A DNA stretch of 21,625 bases from Campylobacteraceae bacterium (GCA_027040375.1 JALUMJ010000204.1:1-21625), one strand, 5' to 3'; positions 13,204 to 21,625 are shown, counted from the stretch's first letter. Notes: generated from the letters alone by a model not told the origin. A program made the numbers and translations.

Positions 13204-14154
13204 ATGCTAAAATATATATTAAATAGGCTATTTCACTCGGTTATAGTCATGTTTGTTATAAGTTTCATAGTGTTTTTTATAATGTTTAAAGCCGGAGACC
13301 CCGTGCAATTGCTCTTGCCACCGGATGCTACGCAGCAAGATGTGATAGAGATGAGGCATGCGTTAGGAATTGACCAATCATTTATAAAACAGTATGAAGC
13401 TTTTTTGAAAAATGTAGCCAAAGGAAATCTTGGCACCTCTTTTGTTTATGGACAGCCAGCACTTGATGTTGTGTTTGAAAGACTTCCTGCAACGCTAGAG
13501 CTATCAGTCCTTGCGATGATTTTTTCTATAATTTTTGGTGTTCCGCTGGGAATTATAGCGTCTATTAAGCCAAAAGCATGGTACTCTAAGGCTATCATGT
13601 TTCTCTCTTTAAGTGGTATATCGGTTCCGATTTTTTGGACGGGAATGGTGCTTGTGCTTGTTTTTTCTGTGCTTTTAGGCTGGTTACCAAGCTCGGGAAG
13701 AGGAGAGGTTTATCTTTTTACTAGTGCATTTACATGGGACGGTATCAAGCATTTGATTATGCCAGTTCTTACACTCTCGTTTTTTCAATTAGCACTTATA
13801 CTAAGGCTGACGAGGACCGGCATGATGGAAGTTATGATGCAAGATTACATCAAGCTAGCAGTTGCTAAAGGAGTTCCTAGAAGGGTAGTGGTTTATTATC
13901 ATGCTTTAAAAAATAGCCTTATACCGCTCATCACTGTTATTGGTATTCAATTTGGTCAATTAGTTGCTTTTACAATAGTCACGGAAACCATTTTTGCATG
14001 GCCTGGAACTGGTAAACTCATCATTGATTCTATCCAAAATCTTGATAGGCCTATTGTTGTGGCTTATCTATTAATCATATCATTTATATTCGTAGCTATA
14101 AATTTCGTGGTTGATGTGCTCTATACTTTTGTAGATCCAAGAGTGAGGGTGTAG
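13204..14154 (+). CDS. dppB: Dipeptide-type ABC importer permease DppB
   Basis: A 316-residue inner-membrane permease with about six transmembrane helices. It shows the DppB/OppB pattern: an N-terminal MLKYILNRLFHSVIVMFVISF helix, a periplasmic stretch with LGIDQSFIKQYEAFL and GNLGTSF, and the cytoplasmic coupling (EAA) loop DYIKLAVAKGVPRRVVVYYHALKNSLIPL, which docks on the ATPases. FAWPGTGKL and a VDPRVRV end are also typical. It pairs with DppC, whose ATG follows its stop after one base. AGAAGG lies about ten bases before the ATG. Confidence 0.95.
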   Translation: MLKYILNRLFHSVIVMFVISFIVFFIMFKAGDPVQLLLPPDATQQDVIEMRHALGIDQSFIKQYEAFLKNVAKGNLGTSFVYGQPALDVVFERLPATLELSVLAMIFSIIFGVPLGIIASIKPKAWYSKAIMFLSLSGISVPIFWTGMVLVLVFSVLLGWLPSSGRGEVYLFTSAFTWDGIKHLIMPVLTLSFFQLALILRLTRTGMMEVMMQDYIKLAVAKGVPRRVVVYYHALKNSLIPLITVIGIQFGQLVAFTIVTETIFAWPGTGKLIIDSIQNLDRPIVVAYLLIISFIFVAINFVVDVLYTFVDPRVRV

Positions 14155-14155
14155 G

Positions 14156-15010
14156 ATGAAATTTTTTAAAAATGAATTTGTAGTAGAATTTTTTGAAGAT
14201 AAATTAGCAGTTGGCGGGCTGATTGTATTTATACTTTTGTCGATTTTAGCTTTGCTTCCCTCGTTTTTTTCATATCAAGACCCTTATGATTTGACTCAAC
14301 TTTTTTTACAAAATAGTTTTCAGCCACCAAATCATAACTTTTGGCTTGGAACTGATGAACAAGGCAGAGATATATATTCAGCGATGATATATGGCTTGAG
14401 GATATCTTTATATGTCGGTCTTGCAAGTACTATTTTATCTGTGATTATTGGCTATACACTAGGTTTGATTTCAGGATATTATGGTGGATGGGTTGATACT
14501 ATCATTATGAGAATTGCAGATATTCAATTATCATTTCCTGCAATCTTGATTGCACTTATAATCATGGCATTATGGGGACAAGGAGTCGGAAAGATAGTTA
14601 TAGCTATCACGATAGTCAATTGGGTATATTATGCAAGGACGGCTAGAGGAGTGGTACTTTCTGAGAAAGAAAAAGACTACGCCCAATCAGCAAAAGCACT
14701 TGGGATGGGCAACCTTGGTATAATCTTTGGTGAAATTTTACCAAATACCACAGCTCCTATCATAGTCATAGCAACAGTAAGAATTGCAAATGCTATCATA
14801 CTTGAAGCAACTTTAAGCTTTTTGGGACTTGGAGTTCCTATCACCCAACCGTCACTTGGTTCTTTGATAGCAAATGGTTATCAAGTTTTGTTTAGTGGTT
14901 ATTGGTGGGCTTCTGTGTATCCTGGTATTTTATTGATGGTGCTTATCATATCTATCAATCTTATAGGAGATAGAATGAGAGATGTAATGAACCCAAGACT
15001 TAAAAGATAG
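14156..15010 (+). CDS. dppC: Dipeptide-type ABC importer permease DppC
   Basis: A 284-residue partner permease. It has an N-terminal cytoplasmic segment and first helix, then the family motif LGTDEQGRDIYSAMIYG near residues 62-78. The coupling loop DYAQSAKALGMGNLGIIFGEILPN is followed by EATLSFLGLG and the C-terminal GDRMRDVMNPRL, all DppC/OppC hallmarks. With DppB it forms the translocation channel. It starts one base after the dppB stop and ends eight bases before dppD, so expression is clearly polycistronic. Confidence 0.95.
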   Translation: MKFFKNEFVVEFFEDKLAVGGLIVFILLSILALLPSFFSYQDPYDLTQLFLQNSFQPPNHNFWLGTDEQGRDIYSAMIYGLRISLYVGLASTILSVIIGYTLGLISGYYGGWVDTIIMRIADIQLSFPAILIALIIMALWGQGVGKIVIAITIVNWVYYARTARGVVLSEKEKDYAQSAKALGMGNLGIIFGEILPNTTAPIIVIATVRIANAIILEATLSFLGLGVPITQPSLGSLIANGYQVLFSGYWWASVYPGILLMVLIISINLIGDRMRDVMNPRLKR

Positions 15011-15018
15011 GTTGGCAT

Positions 15019-15975
15019 ATGGCACTATTAGAAGTTAAAAACTTAAAAACATATTTTTTCACAAGAAATGGAATAGTAAAGTCAGTTGATGGCACAAGTT
15101 TTTCGATAGAAAAAGGTGAGATTTTAGGTATAGTTGGCGAGAGTGGAGCGGGAAAATCTATAACAGGGTTTTCCTTATTGGGTTTGATTGACCCTCCAGG
15201 TAAGATTGTTGAGGGTGAGATAAATTTTAATGGAAGAGATTTGGTAAAACTCAGTGAAGATGAGCTTCAAAAGATAAGAGGTGATGAAATCTCTATGATT
15301 TTTCAAGACCCTCAAACATCATTAAATCCAGTCATAACTATCGGTGAGCAGATGATGGAAGTGATACTCTACCATAGAAAAGGCATGTCAAAAAAAGAGG
15401 CATTTAACGCTTGTGTTGAGATTTTAAAAACAGTTGGACTTCCAGCGGCACACAAGAGGATGAAGAGTTATCCTCACCAACTTTCTGGAGGTATGAAGCA
15501 AAGAGTTGTGATAGCTATGGCACTTTTAAATAATCCGAAACTTCTAGTAGCAGATGAGCCTACAACCGCACTTGATGTGACTATTCAAGCTCAGATTTTA
15601 TATCTTATGAAAAAACTCAGCCTTGAATTTCACTCAGCATTGATACTCATAACACACGATATAGCTGTTGTATCACAGCTTTGTGATAAGATAGCAGTTA
15701 TGTATGCAGGCAGAATCGTTGAATATGGAAGAAAAGAAGATGTTATATTTAACCCACTTCATCCTTACACAAAAGGACTGATAGAGTGTCTTCCAAAATT
15801 AAATGATGACAAAAAAAGACTTTACCAGATACCAGGTATAATGCCATCACTTTTAGGACTTCCAAAGGGTTGTTATTTTAAAGATAGGTGTGAGTTTGCA
15901 GATGAGCAGTGCGATGTGTATCCGCCTAAACAAGAGATTGATAAAAGGATTGTATTTTGTCACAAAGTGAAGTAA
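15019..15975 (+). CDS. dppD: Dipeptide-type ABC importer ATPase DppD
   Basis: A 318-residue cytoplasmic ATPase that powers import. Walker A is GESGAGKS (residues about 39-46), the Q-loop lies in IFQDPQTSLNPV, the signature is LSGGMKQRV and Walker B is LLVADEPTTALD, followed by the H-loop ITHD. The C-terminal extension carries LPKGCYFKDRCEFADEQC, the cysteine-rich tail found in OppD/DppD proteins and associated in some members with an Fe-S cluster. Its last 19 bases overlap the start of dppF, implying translational coupling and equal production of the two ATPases. Confidence 0.95.
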   Translation: MALLEVKNLKTYFFTRNGIVKSVDGTSFSIEKGEILGIVGESGAGKSITGFSLLGLIDPPGKIVEGEINFNGRDLVKLSEDELQKIRGDEISMIFQDPQTSLNPVITIGEQMMEVILYHRKGMSKKEAFNACVEILKTVGLPAAHKRMKSYPHQLSGGMKQRVVIAMALLNNPKLLVADEPTTALDVTIQAQILYLMKKLSLEFHSALILITHDIAVVSQLCDKIAVMYAGRIVEYGRKEDVIFNPLHPYTKGLIECLPKLNDDKKRLYQIPGIMPSLLGLPKGCYFKDRCEFADEQCDVYPPKQEIDKRIVFCHKVK

Positions 15976-16925
15976 AACTGCTAGAAGTTAAAGATGTTGA
16001 GAAGATTTTTAATGTAAAAGTAGGGACTTTTGAAAAAAAAGATTTACATGCATTAAATGGAGTGAATTTTAATATATATAAAGGAAAAACACTTTCTTTG
16101 GTTGGAGAAAGTGGTTGTGGTAAGACGACAATCGGTAAAGTTATTTTAGGACTATATCAAGCAACAAATGGCGAAGTTATATTTAGAGGTAAAGATATAG
16201 CAAATCTTACACCTTCCAAAAGAGGAGATATACAAAAAGATATACAGATGATTTTTCAAGATCCATACTCATCTTTAAATCCTAGAAAAAAGATAAAGAC
16301 TATACTTGAACAACCTCTTAAAATCCATACAAATATGAGTAAAAAGGACAGAGAAGAGGCGATTTTATCGCTTTGCGATGATGTCGGGATTGATTATAGT
16401 TATCTTGAACGATATCCTCATCAATTTTCAGGTGGTCAAAGGCAGAGAATTGCCATAGCAAGAGCTATGATATTAAAACCAGAATTAATTCTCGCAGATG
16501 AGCCTATCTCAGCACTTGATGTTTCTATCCAAGCTCAGATACTAAATCTCATGATGGATTTGCAAGAAAAATTTAATTCTACCATGCTTTTTATTACTCA
16601 TGACATAAGCGTGGTCAAACATATAAGTGATTATATAGCTGTTATGTATTTAGGAGAAATAGTCGAGTATGCAAGTAAAAAAGAACTTTTTGCCAATCCA
16701 AAACACCCTTATACAAAGATGCTATTTTCAACAGTGCCAGATATTCATACACCCCTAGCAACTGAGAGTGTACTAAAAACTGGAGAAATACAAAGTCCGA
16801 TAGATTTGCCAAAGGGTTGCTTTTTTCAAAATAGGTGTATGTATAAAGTGCAAAGTTGTACTCTAAGCCACCCTAATCTTGAAGAAACAGGAGATAATCA
16901 TCTTGTAAGATGCCCTATAGTTTAA
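15957..16925 (+). CDS. dppF: Dipeptide-type ABC importer ATPase DppF
   Basis: A 322-residue second ATPase of the importer heterodimer. Walker A is GESGCGKTT, followed by IFQDPYSSLNPR, signature FSGGQRQRIAIARA and Walker B LILADEPISALD; the tail LPKGCFFQNRCMYKVQSC mirrors that of DppD. The start is TTG at 15957, supported by AAAGGA seven bases upstream inside dppD; the first downstream ATG would cut off the Walker A region. It is the last gene of the M20-dpp operon; the next gene has its own promoter. Confidence 0.94.
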   Translation: MSQSEVKLLEVKDVEKIFNVKVGTFEKKDLHALNGVNFNIYKGKTLSLVGESGCGKTTIGKVILGLYQATNGEVIFRGKDIANLTPSKRGDIQKDIQMIFQDPYSSLNPRKKIKTILEQPLKIHTNMSKKDREEAILSLCDDVGIDYSYLERYPHQFSGGQRQRIAIARAMILKPELILADEPISALDVSIQAQILNLMMDLQEKFNSTMLFITHDISVVKHISDYIAVMYLGEIVEYASKKELFANPKHPYTKMLFSTVPDIHTPLATESVLKTGEIQSPIDLPKGCFFQNRCMYKVQSCTLSHPNLEETGDNHLVRCPIV

Positions 16926-16935
16926 TAAAATATAG

Positions 16936-16941
16936 TATAAT
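16936..16941 (+). promoter_or_regulatory. Promoter -10 of the HAD phosphatase gene
   Basis: TATAAT in the 43-base gap after dppF, with a start expected near 16948 and a ribosome binding site AGGAAA before the ATG. There is no terminator after dppF, so read-through from the importer operon is also possible. Confidence 0.55.
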
Positions 16942-16968
16942 CTCAGCACTTCTACATATAGGAAAAAT

Positions 16969-17610
16969 ATGACAACTATACTATTTGATTTAGATGGCAC
17001 TTTGATAGACTCTACTGAAGCTATTTTGGAGAGTTTTGAAGTTAGTTTTATAGAGTTTGGATTTGATGTTCCAAGTGATGAGGTAATCAAATCTTTTATA
17101 GGTCATCCTCTTGAGCTTATGTATCAAAAGCTAGGTGTTAAAGATGAAAAGATACAGCCTATAATCCAAGCATACAAAAAGCATTATCGTGCGATTTCTA
17201 GAGAGAAAACAACACTATTGCCGTATGCGAAAGAGGCACTAAAAGAAGCAAAAGAGTTTGCAATTTTGGGTATCGTTACTACAAAAACCAAAAGATATTC
17301 ACTGGAGCTTTTAGAGCATATGGATATTTTGAAATATTTTTCAATTGTAATAGGTAGAGAAGATGTGCAAAATCCTAAACCTCACCCTGAGCCTATCTTA
17401 AAGGCGTTGAAGTCTTTGAATGCTAAGAAAGATAGTTCGTGGATGATTGGCGATACGATGATGGATATATTAAGTGCAAAAGATGCTGGTATTAATACAT
17501 GTGGAGTGATGTGTGGCTATGGAGCAACCAAAGAATTAGAAAACGAAACTAATAATTTATACATAAACTCTTTTGAAGCAGTCAAATTTATCAAAAACAG
17601 TTTAAAATAG
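16969..17610 (+). CDS. HAD-superfamily phosphatase (phosphoglycolate phosphatase / PpaX type)
   Basis: A 213-residue soluble hydrolase. Motif I is FDLDGTLIDS (residues 6-15) with the nucleophile Asp and acid/base Asp. A helical cap (about 16-85) of the subfamily IA kind follows, then motif II with Thr in IVTTK, motif III Lys in NPKPHPEP and motif IV GDTMMDILSAKDAG, which completes the Mg2+ site. Members remove phosphate from small molecules such as 2-phosphoglycolate, or hydrolyse pyrophosphate; motif content does not settle which. It lies between the importer operon and pyruvate:ferredoxin oxidoreductase, with own promoter, so its neighbours do not clearly reveal the substrate. Confidence 0.88.
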   Translation: MTTILFDLDGTLIDSTEAILESFEVSFIEFGFDVPSDEVIKSFIGHPLELMYQKLGVKDEKIQPIIQAYKKHYRAISREKTTLLPYAKEALKEAKEFAILGIVTTKTKRYSLELLEHMDILKYFSIVIGREDVQNPKPHPEPILKALKSLNAKKDSSWMIGDTMMDILSAKDAGINTCGVMCGYGATKELENETNNLYINSFEAVKFIKNSLK

Positions 17611-17693
17611 ATATCTTATTATGAAATTATCATATTATTCAACTATAATAAAAAAACAAAATTAGTACAGTAAATAGTAAGATTATTAATAAA

Positions 17694-17715
17694 AATAAGA
17701 ATATTATTTCTTATT
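17694..17715. promoter_or_regulatory. Inverted repeat upstream of nifJ
   Basis: AATAAGAA (17694-17701) and TTCTTATT (17708-17715) are exact reverse complements around a 6-nt spacer. It is flanked on the left (17683-17692) by TTATTAATAA, which recurs at 17711-17720 overlapping the right arm. It lies about 40-60 bases upstream of the predicted start of transcription, a suitable place for an activator; the regulator is unknown and A/T-rich DNA makes chance dyads common. Confidence 0.4.
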
Positions 17716-17728
17716 AATAAATTATTAA

Positions 17729-17767
17729 GATAATGATAAGTACAATAGGTGCAATCCAATGGATTGC
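17729..17767 (+). promoter_or_regulatory. nifJ promoter, Fur-box-like sequence and start-site palindrome
   Basis: TACAAT (17741-17746) is the likely -10, with a start near 17753. GATAATGATAAG (17729-17740) immediately upstream matches 11 bases in a row of the E. coli Fur consensus, and 17729-17747 matches 14 of its 19 positions. GCAATCCA-A-TGGATTGC (17751-17767) is a perfect palindrome sitting at the start site; as DNA it could be an operator, and as RNA a 7-bp hairpin at the very 5' end of the message. A strong AAAGGGG ribosome binding site follows before the ATG at 17807. Confidence 0.45.
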
Positions 17768-17806
17768 ATAAAAATAAACATATAAATTAATAAAGGGGAT
17801 TAGATT

Positions 17807-20800
17807 ATGGCTAAAGTCATGAAAACGATGGATGGAAATGAAGCAGCAGCTTACTCAGCTTATGCTTTTACAGAAGTAGCGGGTATTTATCCTATTACAC
17901 CTTCTTCACCTATGGCTGATCATACTGATGTATGGGCAACTCAAGGTAGAAAAAACTTATTTGGTATGCCAGTTAAATTAGTTGAAATGCAAAGTGAAGG
18001 TGGAGCGGCTGGTGCAGTTCATGGCTCACTACAATCTGGTGCACTAACAACAACTTATACAGCATCTCAGGGATTATTGCTTAAAATTCCAAATATGTAT
18101 AAGATGGCAGGACAGCTTTTGCCAGCAGTCATACATGTAGCCGCAAGAACACTTGCAACTCATGCGCTTTCTATCTTTGGTGATCATCAAGATGTTTATG
18201 CTACAAGACAAACAGGATTTGCAATTTTATCTTCAAGTTCAGTGCAAGAAGCTATGGATTTAGCTGGTGTTGCGCATCTTAGCGCTATAAGAGGTAGAGT
18301 TCCATTTTTGCACTTTTTTGATGGTTTTAGAACTTCTCATGAGATTCAAAAAATTGAAGTTATGGATTATGCGGTTTGGGATAGATTACTAGATAAAGAT
18401 GCAGTTGCAAAATTTAGAGATGAAGCACTAAGCCCAGAAGCTCCAAAGACTAGGGGTACTGCGCAAAATGATGATATTTATTTTCAAGGCAGAGAAGCAC
18501 AAAATAAATTTTATGATGCCATTCCTGATATCGTAGCTGATTATATGAGTGAAATTTCAAAAGAAACTGGTAGAGATTATAAGCCATTTACTTATTATGG
18601 CGACCCTGAAGCTGAAAATATAATAGTAGCTATGGGTTCAGTCATCGAAACTGCAAAAGAAACTGTAGATTATCTAAGGGCAAAAGGTGAAAAAGTTGGT
18701 TTGATTAATGTTCATCTTTATCGCCCATTTAGTTTAAAATACCTTTTTGATGTAATGCCAAAAAGTGTTAAAAAAATCGCAGTGTTAGATAGAACTAAAG
18801 AGCCTGGTAGTGTTGGAGAGCCACTTTATTTGGATATGAAAGCGTCATTTTATGGCAAAGAAAATGCTCCTATTATAATAGGTGGTAGATATGGACTTTC
18901 TTCAAAAGACACTAATCCTTCACAAATTATAGCTGTATTTAAAAATTTAAATTTAGATCATCCAAAAACTGATTTTACTATCGGAATTATTGATGATGTT
19001 ACTTTCAAATCACTTCCTCTTGGAGAAAATATTTCTCTAGGTGGAGAAGGCGTTACTGAATGCTTGTTTTATGGACTAGGTGCTGATGGTACTGTTGGCG
19101 CAAATAAAAACTCTGTAAAAATTATCGGTGATAAAACAGACCTTTATGCTCAAGCATATTTTGCATATGATTCAAAAAAATCAGGTGGTTATACAAGAAG
19201 TCACCTAAGATTTGGTCCAAATCCAATTCGTTCAACTTATCTTGTAACAAGACCTGATTTTGTTGCTTGTACAGTTGCTGCATATCTAGATGTGTATGAT
19301 GTAGTTGGAGGCATGAAAAATAACGGTACCTTTTTACTAAATTCTATCTGGGATGCAGCTGAAACTGCTAAAAGAATACCAAATAAAGTAAAAAAATTAT
19401 TGGCTGAGCGAAATATTAAATTTTATGTTATAAATGCTACTAAAATAGGCAGAGATATTGGTTTGGGAAATCGAACAAACACTATCATGCAAGCAGCGTT
19501 TTTCAAATTAGCCAATATTATTGATTTTGAAGATGCGAAAAAATTCATGAAAGAATTTGCACATAAATCTTACATCAATAAAGGTGAAGCAATAGTTGAG
19601 ATGAACTATAAAGCGATAGACAGTGGTGAAGCTGGAATCGAAGAAGTAACAGTGGATCCTCTATGGGCAAATCTAAAAGATGAAATTTCACTTGCAGTTC
19701 CAAGTAAATACGCAGGAAGCAAGTATGTAGAGAGTATATGTAAGCCTATGAATGCAGCCCTTGGTGACGAATTGCCAGTTTCTGTATTTATGGAACATGT
19801 TGATGGCTCAGCAGAAAACGGTTCAACTGCATTTGAAAAAAGAGGCGTGGCTACTATGGCACCTATGTGGATAGAAGAAAATTGTATCCAATGCAACCAA
19901 TGTTCGTTCGTTTGTCCTCACTCAGTAATCAGACCATTTTTAATCAATGACGAAGAATTGGAAAAAGCTCCACAAGGAGTTAAAAATCATGTTTTGGATG
20001 CAAAAGGCAAAGAGTTAAAAGGATTAAAATATAAGATTCAGGTTTCAACACTAGATTGTACAGGATGTGATTTATGTGCTGAAATTTGTCCTTCAAAAGA
20101 AAAATCTCTTGTTATGGTTCCTATCAATCAAGAACTAGATAACGGCGAACAAGATAATGCGGATTATCTGTTCCAACATGTTACTTATAAAGATGATTTA
20201 GTTAAAAAAACAACTGTAAAAGGTTCACAATTTGCTAAACCATTACTTGAATTCCACGGTGCATGTCCAGGATGCGGTGAAACTCCATATATCTCTTTGG
20301 CAACTCAGCTTTATGGTGAGCATATGATGATTGCAAATGCAACAGGTTGTTCTTCAATCTATGGTGCATCAATGCCTTCAACTCCATATACTACAAATGC
20401 TGAAGGTCACGGACCAGCATGGGCTAACTCACTATTTGAAGATAATGCAGAGTTTGGTATGGGTATGCATATAGCAAATGAAACTATAAGAAATAGAGTA
20501 GCAAATATAATGGCAAATTCTATGGATGAAGTTCCAAATGCTATAGTTGCACTTTATAAGGATTTCTTGCAGTATAAAGATGACAGAGTAAAAACAGCAG
20601 AGATAAGAGATAGATTAGTGCCACTTTTGGAAGAAAATCTTGATATCCCAAGTATCGCTGAACTTTATACAATCAGAAGATATATAGCTAAAAAATCACA
20701 ATGGATTATCGGTGGTGACGGCTGGGCTTATGATATCGGTTACGGTGGACTAGACCATGTAAGTGCAAGTGGCGAAGATGTCAATATCTTAGTAGTTGAT

Positions 20801-21364
20801 ACTGAAGTTTACTCAAATACTGGTGGACAAAGTTCAAAAGCATCACATGCGGGTTCAGTTGCAGAATTTACAGCTTCTGGAAAAGCAGTTTGTAAAAAAG
20901 ACCTTGGTCAAATTTCTATAACTTATGGAAATATATATGTTGCAAGTATTAACTCAAATGCTTCTCAAGCACATACTTTGAAAGTTATGAGAGATGCTGA
21001 GGATTATCCAGGAGTTTCAGTTATTATCGCTTACTCTCCTTGTATAGCCCATGGTATCAAAGGTGGACTTGGTGCATCAGGAGATCAAGCTAAACTTGCT
21101 ACAACTTGTGGATACTGGCCAACATATACTTATGACCCAAGACTCATGAAAGAGGGTAAAAGTCCTATGAAATTGGCTTGTAAAGAGCCTGATTGGGATC
21201 GTTATGAAGAGTTCTTAAGTCATGAAGTTAGATATAACGCTTTGAAAAAAACAAATCCTGAACATGCAGCTGAATTATTTGAGAAAAATAAAAGAGATGC
21301 ACAGTTTAGATGGAGACAATTAAATAGATTGGCAGATGGAGATTATTCTAACGAAGTAGAATAG
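17807..21364 (+). CDS. nifJ: Pyruvate:ferredoxin (flavodoxin) oxidoreductase, single-chain
   Basis: A 1185-residue, full-length homodimer-type enzyme converting pyruvate, CoA and oxidised ferredoxin or flavodoxin to acetyl-CoA and CO2, the main pyruvate-oxidising step in many microaerophilic and anaerobic bacteria. Domain order: pyrimidine-binding N-terminal domain with ITPSSPMAD near residue 27, transketolase-C-like domain, gamma-type domain, and two [4Fe-4S] ferredoxin motifs (C693, C696, C699, C703 and C751, C754, C757, C761). The C-terminal thiamine diphosphate domain has the proximal cluster cysteines C820, C823, C848 and C1079, GDGWAYDIGYGG near 968, and SNTGGQSSKAS. Every key residue I looked for is present. 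It has a long regulatory leader, AAAGGGG before the ATG, and a strong terminator after it. Confidence 0.97.
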   Translation: MAKVMKTMDGNEAAAYSAYAFTEVAGIYPITPSSPMADHTDVWATQGRKNLFGMPVKLVEMQSEGGAAGAVHGSLQSGALTTTYTASQGLLLKIPNMYKMAGQLLPAVIHVAARTLATHALSIFGDHQDVYATRQTGFAILSSSSVQEAMDLAGVAHLSAIRGRVPFLHFFDGFRTSHEIQKIEVMDYAVWDRLLDKDAVAKFRDEALSPEAPKTRGTAQNDDIYFQGREAQNKFYDAIPDIVADYMSEISKETGRDYKPFTYYGDPEAENIIVAMGSVIETAKETVDYLRAKGEKVGLINVHLYRPFSLKYLFDVMPKSVKKIAVLDRTKEPGSVGEPLYLDMKASFYGKENAPIIIGGRYGLSSKDTNPSQIIAVFKNLNLDHPKTDFTIGIIDDVTFKSLPLGENISLGGEGVTECLFYGLGADGTVGANKNSVKIIGDKTDLYAQAYFAYDSKKSGGYTRSHLRFGPNPIRSTYLVTRPDFVACTVAAYLDVYDVVGGMKNNGTFLLNSIWDAAETAKRIPNKVKKLLAERNIKFYVINATKIGRDIGLGNRTNTIMQAAFFKLANIIDFEDAKKFMKEFAHKSYINKGEAIVEMNYKAIDSGEAGIEEVTVDPLWANLKDEISLAVPSKYAGSKYVESICKPMNAALGDELPVSVFMEHVDGSAENGSTAFEKRGVATMAPMWIEENCIQCNQCSFVCPHSVIRPFLINDEELEKAPQGVKNHVLDAKGKELKGLKYKIQVSTLDCTGCDLCAEICPSKEKSLVMVPINQELDNGEQDNADYLFQHVTYKDDLVKKTTVKGSQFAKPLLEFHGACPGCGETPYISLATQLYGEHMMIANATGCSSIYGASMPSTPYTTNAEGHGPAWANSLFEDNAEFGMGMHIANETIRNRVANIMANSMDEVPNAIVALYKDFLQYKDDRVKTAEIRDRLVPLLEENLDIPSIAELYTIRRYIAKKSQWIIGGDGWAYDIGYGGLDHVSASGEDVNILVVDTEVYSNTGGQSSKASHAGSVAEFTASGKAVCKKDLGQISITYGNIYVASINSNASQAHTLKVMRDAEDYPGVSVIIAYSPCIAHGIKGGLGASGDQAKLATTCGYWPTYTYDPRLMKEGKSPMKLACKEPDWDRYEEFLSHEVRYNALKKTNPEHAAELFEKNKRDAQFRWRQLNRLADGDYSNEVE

Positions 21365-21372
21365 ATAGTGTT

Positions 21373-21400
21373 TTAACGGAGAGTTTAAACTCTCCGTTAA
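21373..21400. terminator. Bidirectional terminator between nifJ and the small CxxC protein gene
   Basis: TTAACGGAGAGTTT (21373-21386) and AAACTCTCCGTTAA (21387-21400) make a perfect 28-bp palindrome, eight bases after the nifJ stop and four before the end of the converging gene. CATTTTAAAG follows on the plus side and AAAACACT on the minus side, so the T tracts are short. Confidence 0.8.
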
Positions 21401-21404
21401 CATT

Positions 21405-21599
21405 TTAAAGATTTAAAGCTTTTTCAACTTCTTCATTAGTTTTTACAGCATTTGCACTTTCGTGAATTACAGTTGGTAAACAAGCTGTACAAACATACAC
21501 CTCTTCGTCACCACATATAGCTTTTACATAAACTCTTTTTTGACCGTCATTGCTAGGTTTTAAGCAAACATTACAAACTTGAACACCGTTTTTTTCCAT
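21405..21599 (-). CDS. Small CxxC-CxxC (zinc-ribbon-like) protein
   Basis: A 64-residue protein with two cysteine pairs, CNVC (residues 9-12) and CTAC (37-40), spaced as in a zinc ribbon; C29 is an extra, unpaired cysteine. The segment between the pairs is basic (KRVYVK), and the C-terminal third has an acidic helix (NEEVEKALNL). No signal peptide or membrane segment. AAAGGAAG lies just before the ATG at the window's right end, which supports real translation. It converges on nifJ and shares the terminator. Metal binding is a likely inference; I do not recognise a named family or function. Confidence 0.78.
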   Translation of the reverse strand: MEKNGVQVCNVCLKPSNDGQKRVYVKAICGDEEVYVCTACLPTVIHESANAVKTNEEVEKALNL

Positions 21600-21625
21600 T
21601 TTAACTTCCTTTGATAAATTTTTAG

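Noticed and set aside
17611..17806. Riboswitch or tRNA-like structure before nifJ
   Set aside because: No conserved aptamer motif or cloverleaf could be found; the region is A/T-rich with simple dyads only.

Overview
The window looks like a chromosomal segment of a low-GC member of the Campylobacterota (former Epsilonproteobacteria). The evidence is an OmpA protein closely resembling Campylobacter CadF, promoters with a good TATAAT-type -10 but no clear -35, A/T-rich codon choice (ATA for Ile, AGA for Arg), and a single-chain pyruvate:ferredoxin oxidoreductase. I cannot assign a genus. There are no rRNA or tRNA genes, no CRISPR array, no transposase and no phage genes. The gene density is high: the longest gap without protein-coding sequence is about 240 bases (2077-2314) and it holds a repeat and a predicted small RNA.

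Layout. (1) 1-2275: a 127-bp sequence occurs twice, identical and in the same orientation (1-127 and 2149-2275). Each copy looks like a complete small-RNA gene, with a -10 box, about 80 nt of transcript containing a CCCTCC anti-Shine-Dalgarno-like stretch, and a perfect 9-bp terminator stem with seven T. Between the copies lies a leftward two-gene operon: a stand-alone DUF234-type protein, then a ChaA-type Ca2+/H+ antiporter. (2) 2276-7341: a rightward run of a DUF945-like membrane-anchored protein, an orphan family-5 peptide-type solute-binding protein, and a RecQ helicase. (3) 7342-9382: a CadF-like OmpA porin/adhesin with three 30-residue calcium-type repeats, followed by MscS. (4) 9406-10296: an aspartoacylase-like zinc amidohydrolase on the minus strand. 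(5) 10448-16925: divergent from it, a tight operon of an M20 metallopeptidase and a complete Dpp/Opp-type ABC importer (binding protein, two permeases, two ATPases). (6) 16969-17610: a HAD phosphatase with its own promoter. (7) 17807-21364: pyruvate:ferredoxin oxidoreductase behind a leader rich in dyad symmetry. (8) 21405-21599: a small CxxC-CxxC protein convergent to it.

How the genes may work together. The clearest multi-gene unit is aspartoacylase + M20 peptidase + Dpp importer. I infer that it could import and take apart an N-acylated acidic dipeptide or similar peptide: the importer brings it in, the cytoplasmic M20 enzyme cuts the peptide or amide bond, and the aspartoacylase-like enzyme removes the acyl group. 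The individual enzyme families are well supported; the shared pathway and its substrate are inference.

Two genes (the DUF234 protein and recQ) have no ATG, GTG or TTG able to start the complete protein. Both have an AT(T/C) codon placed 6 nt after a strong Shine-Dalgarno sequence, so rare AUU/AUC initiation is the simplest reading.
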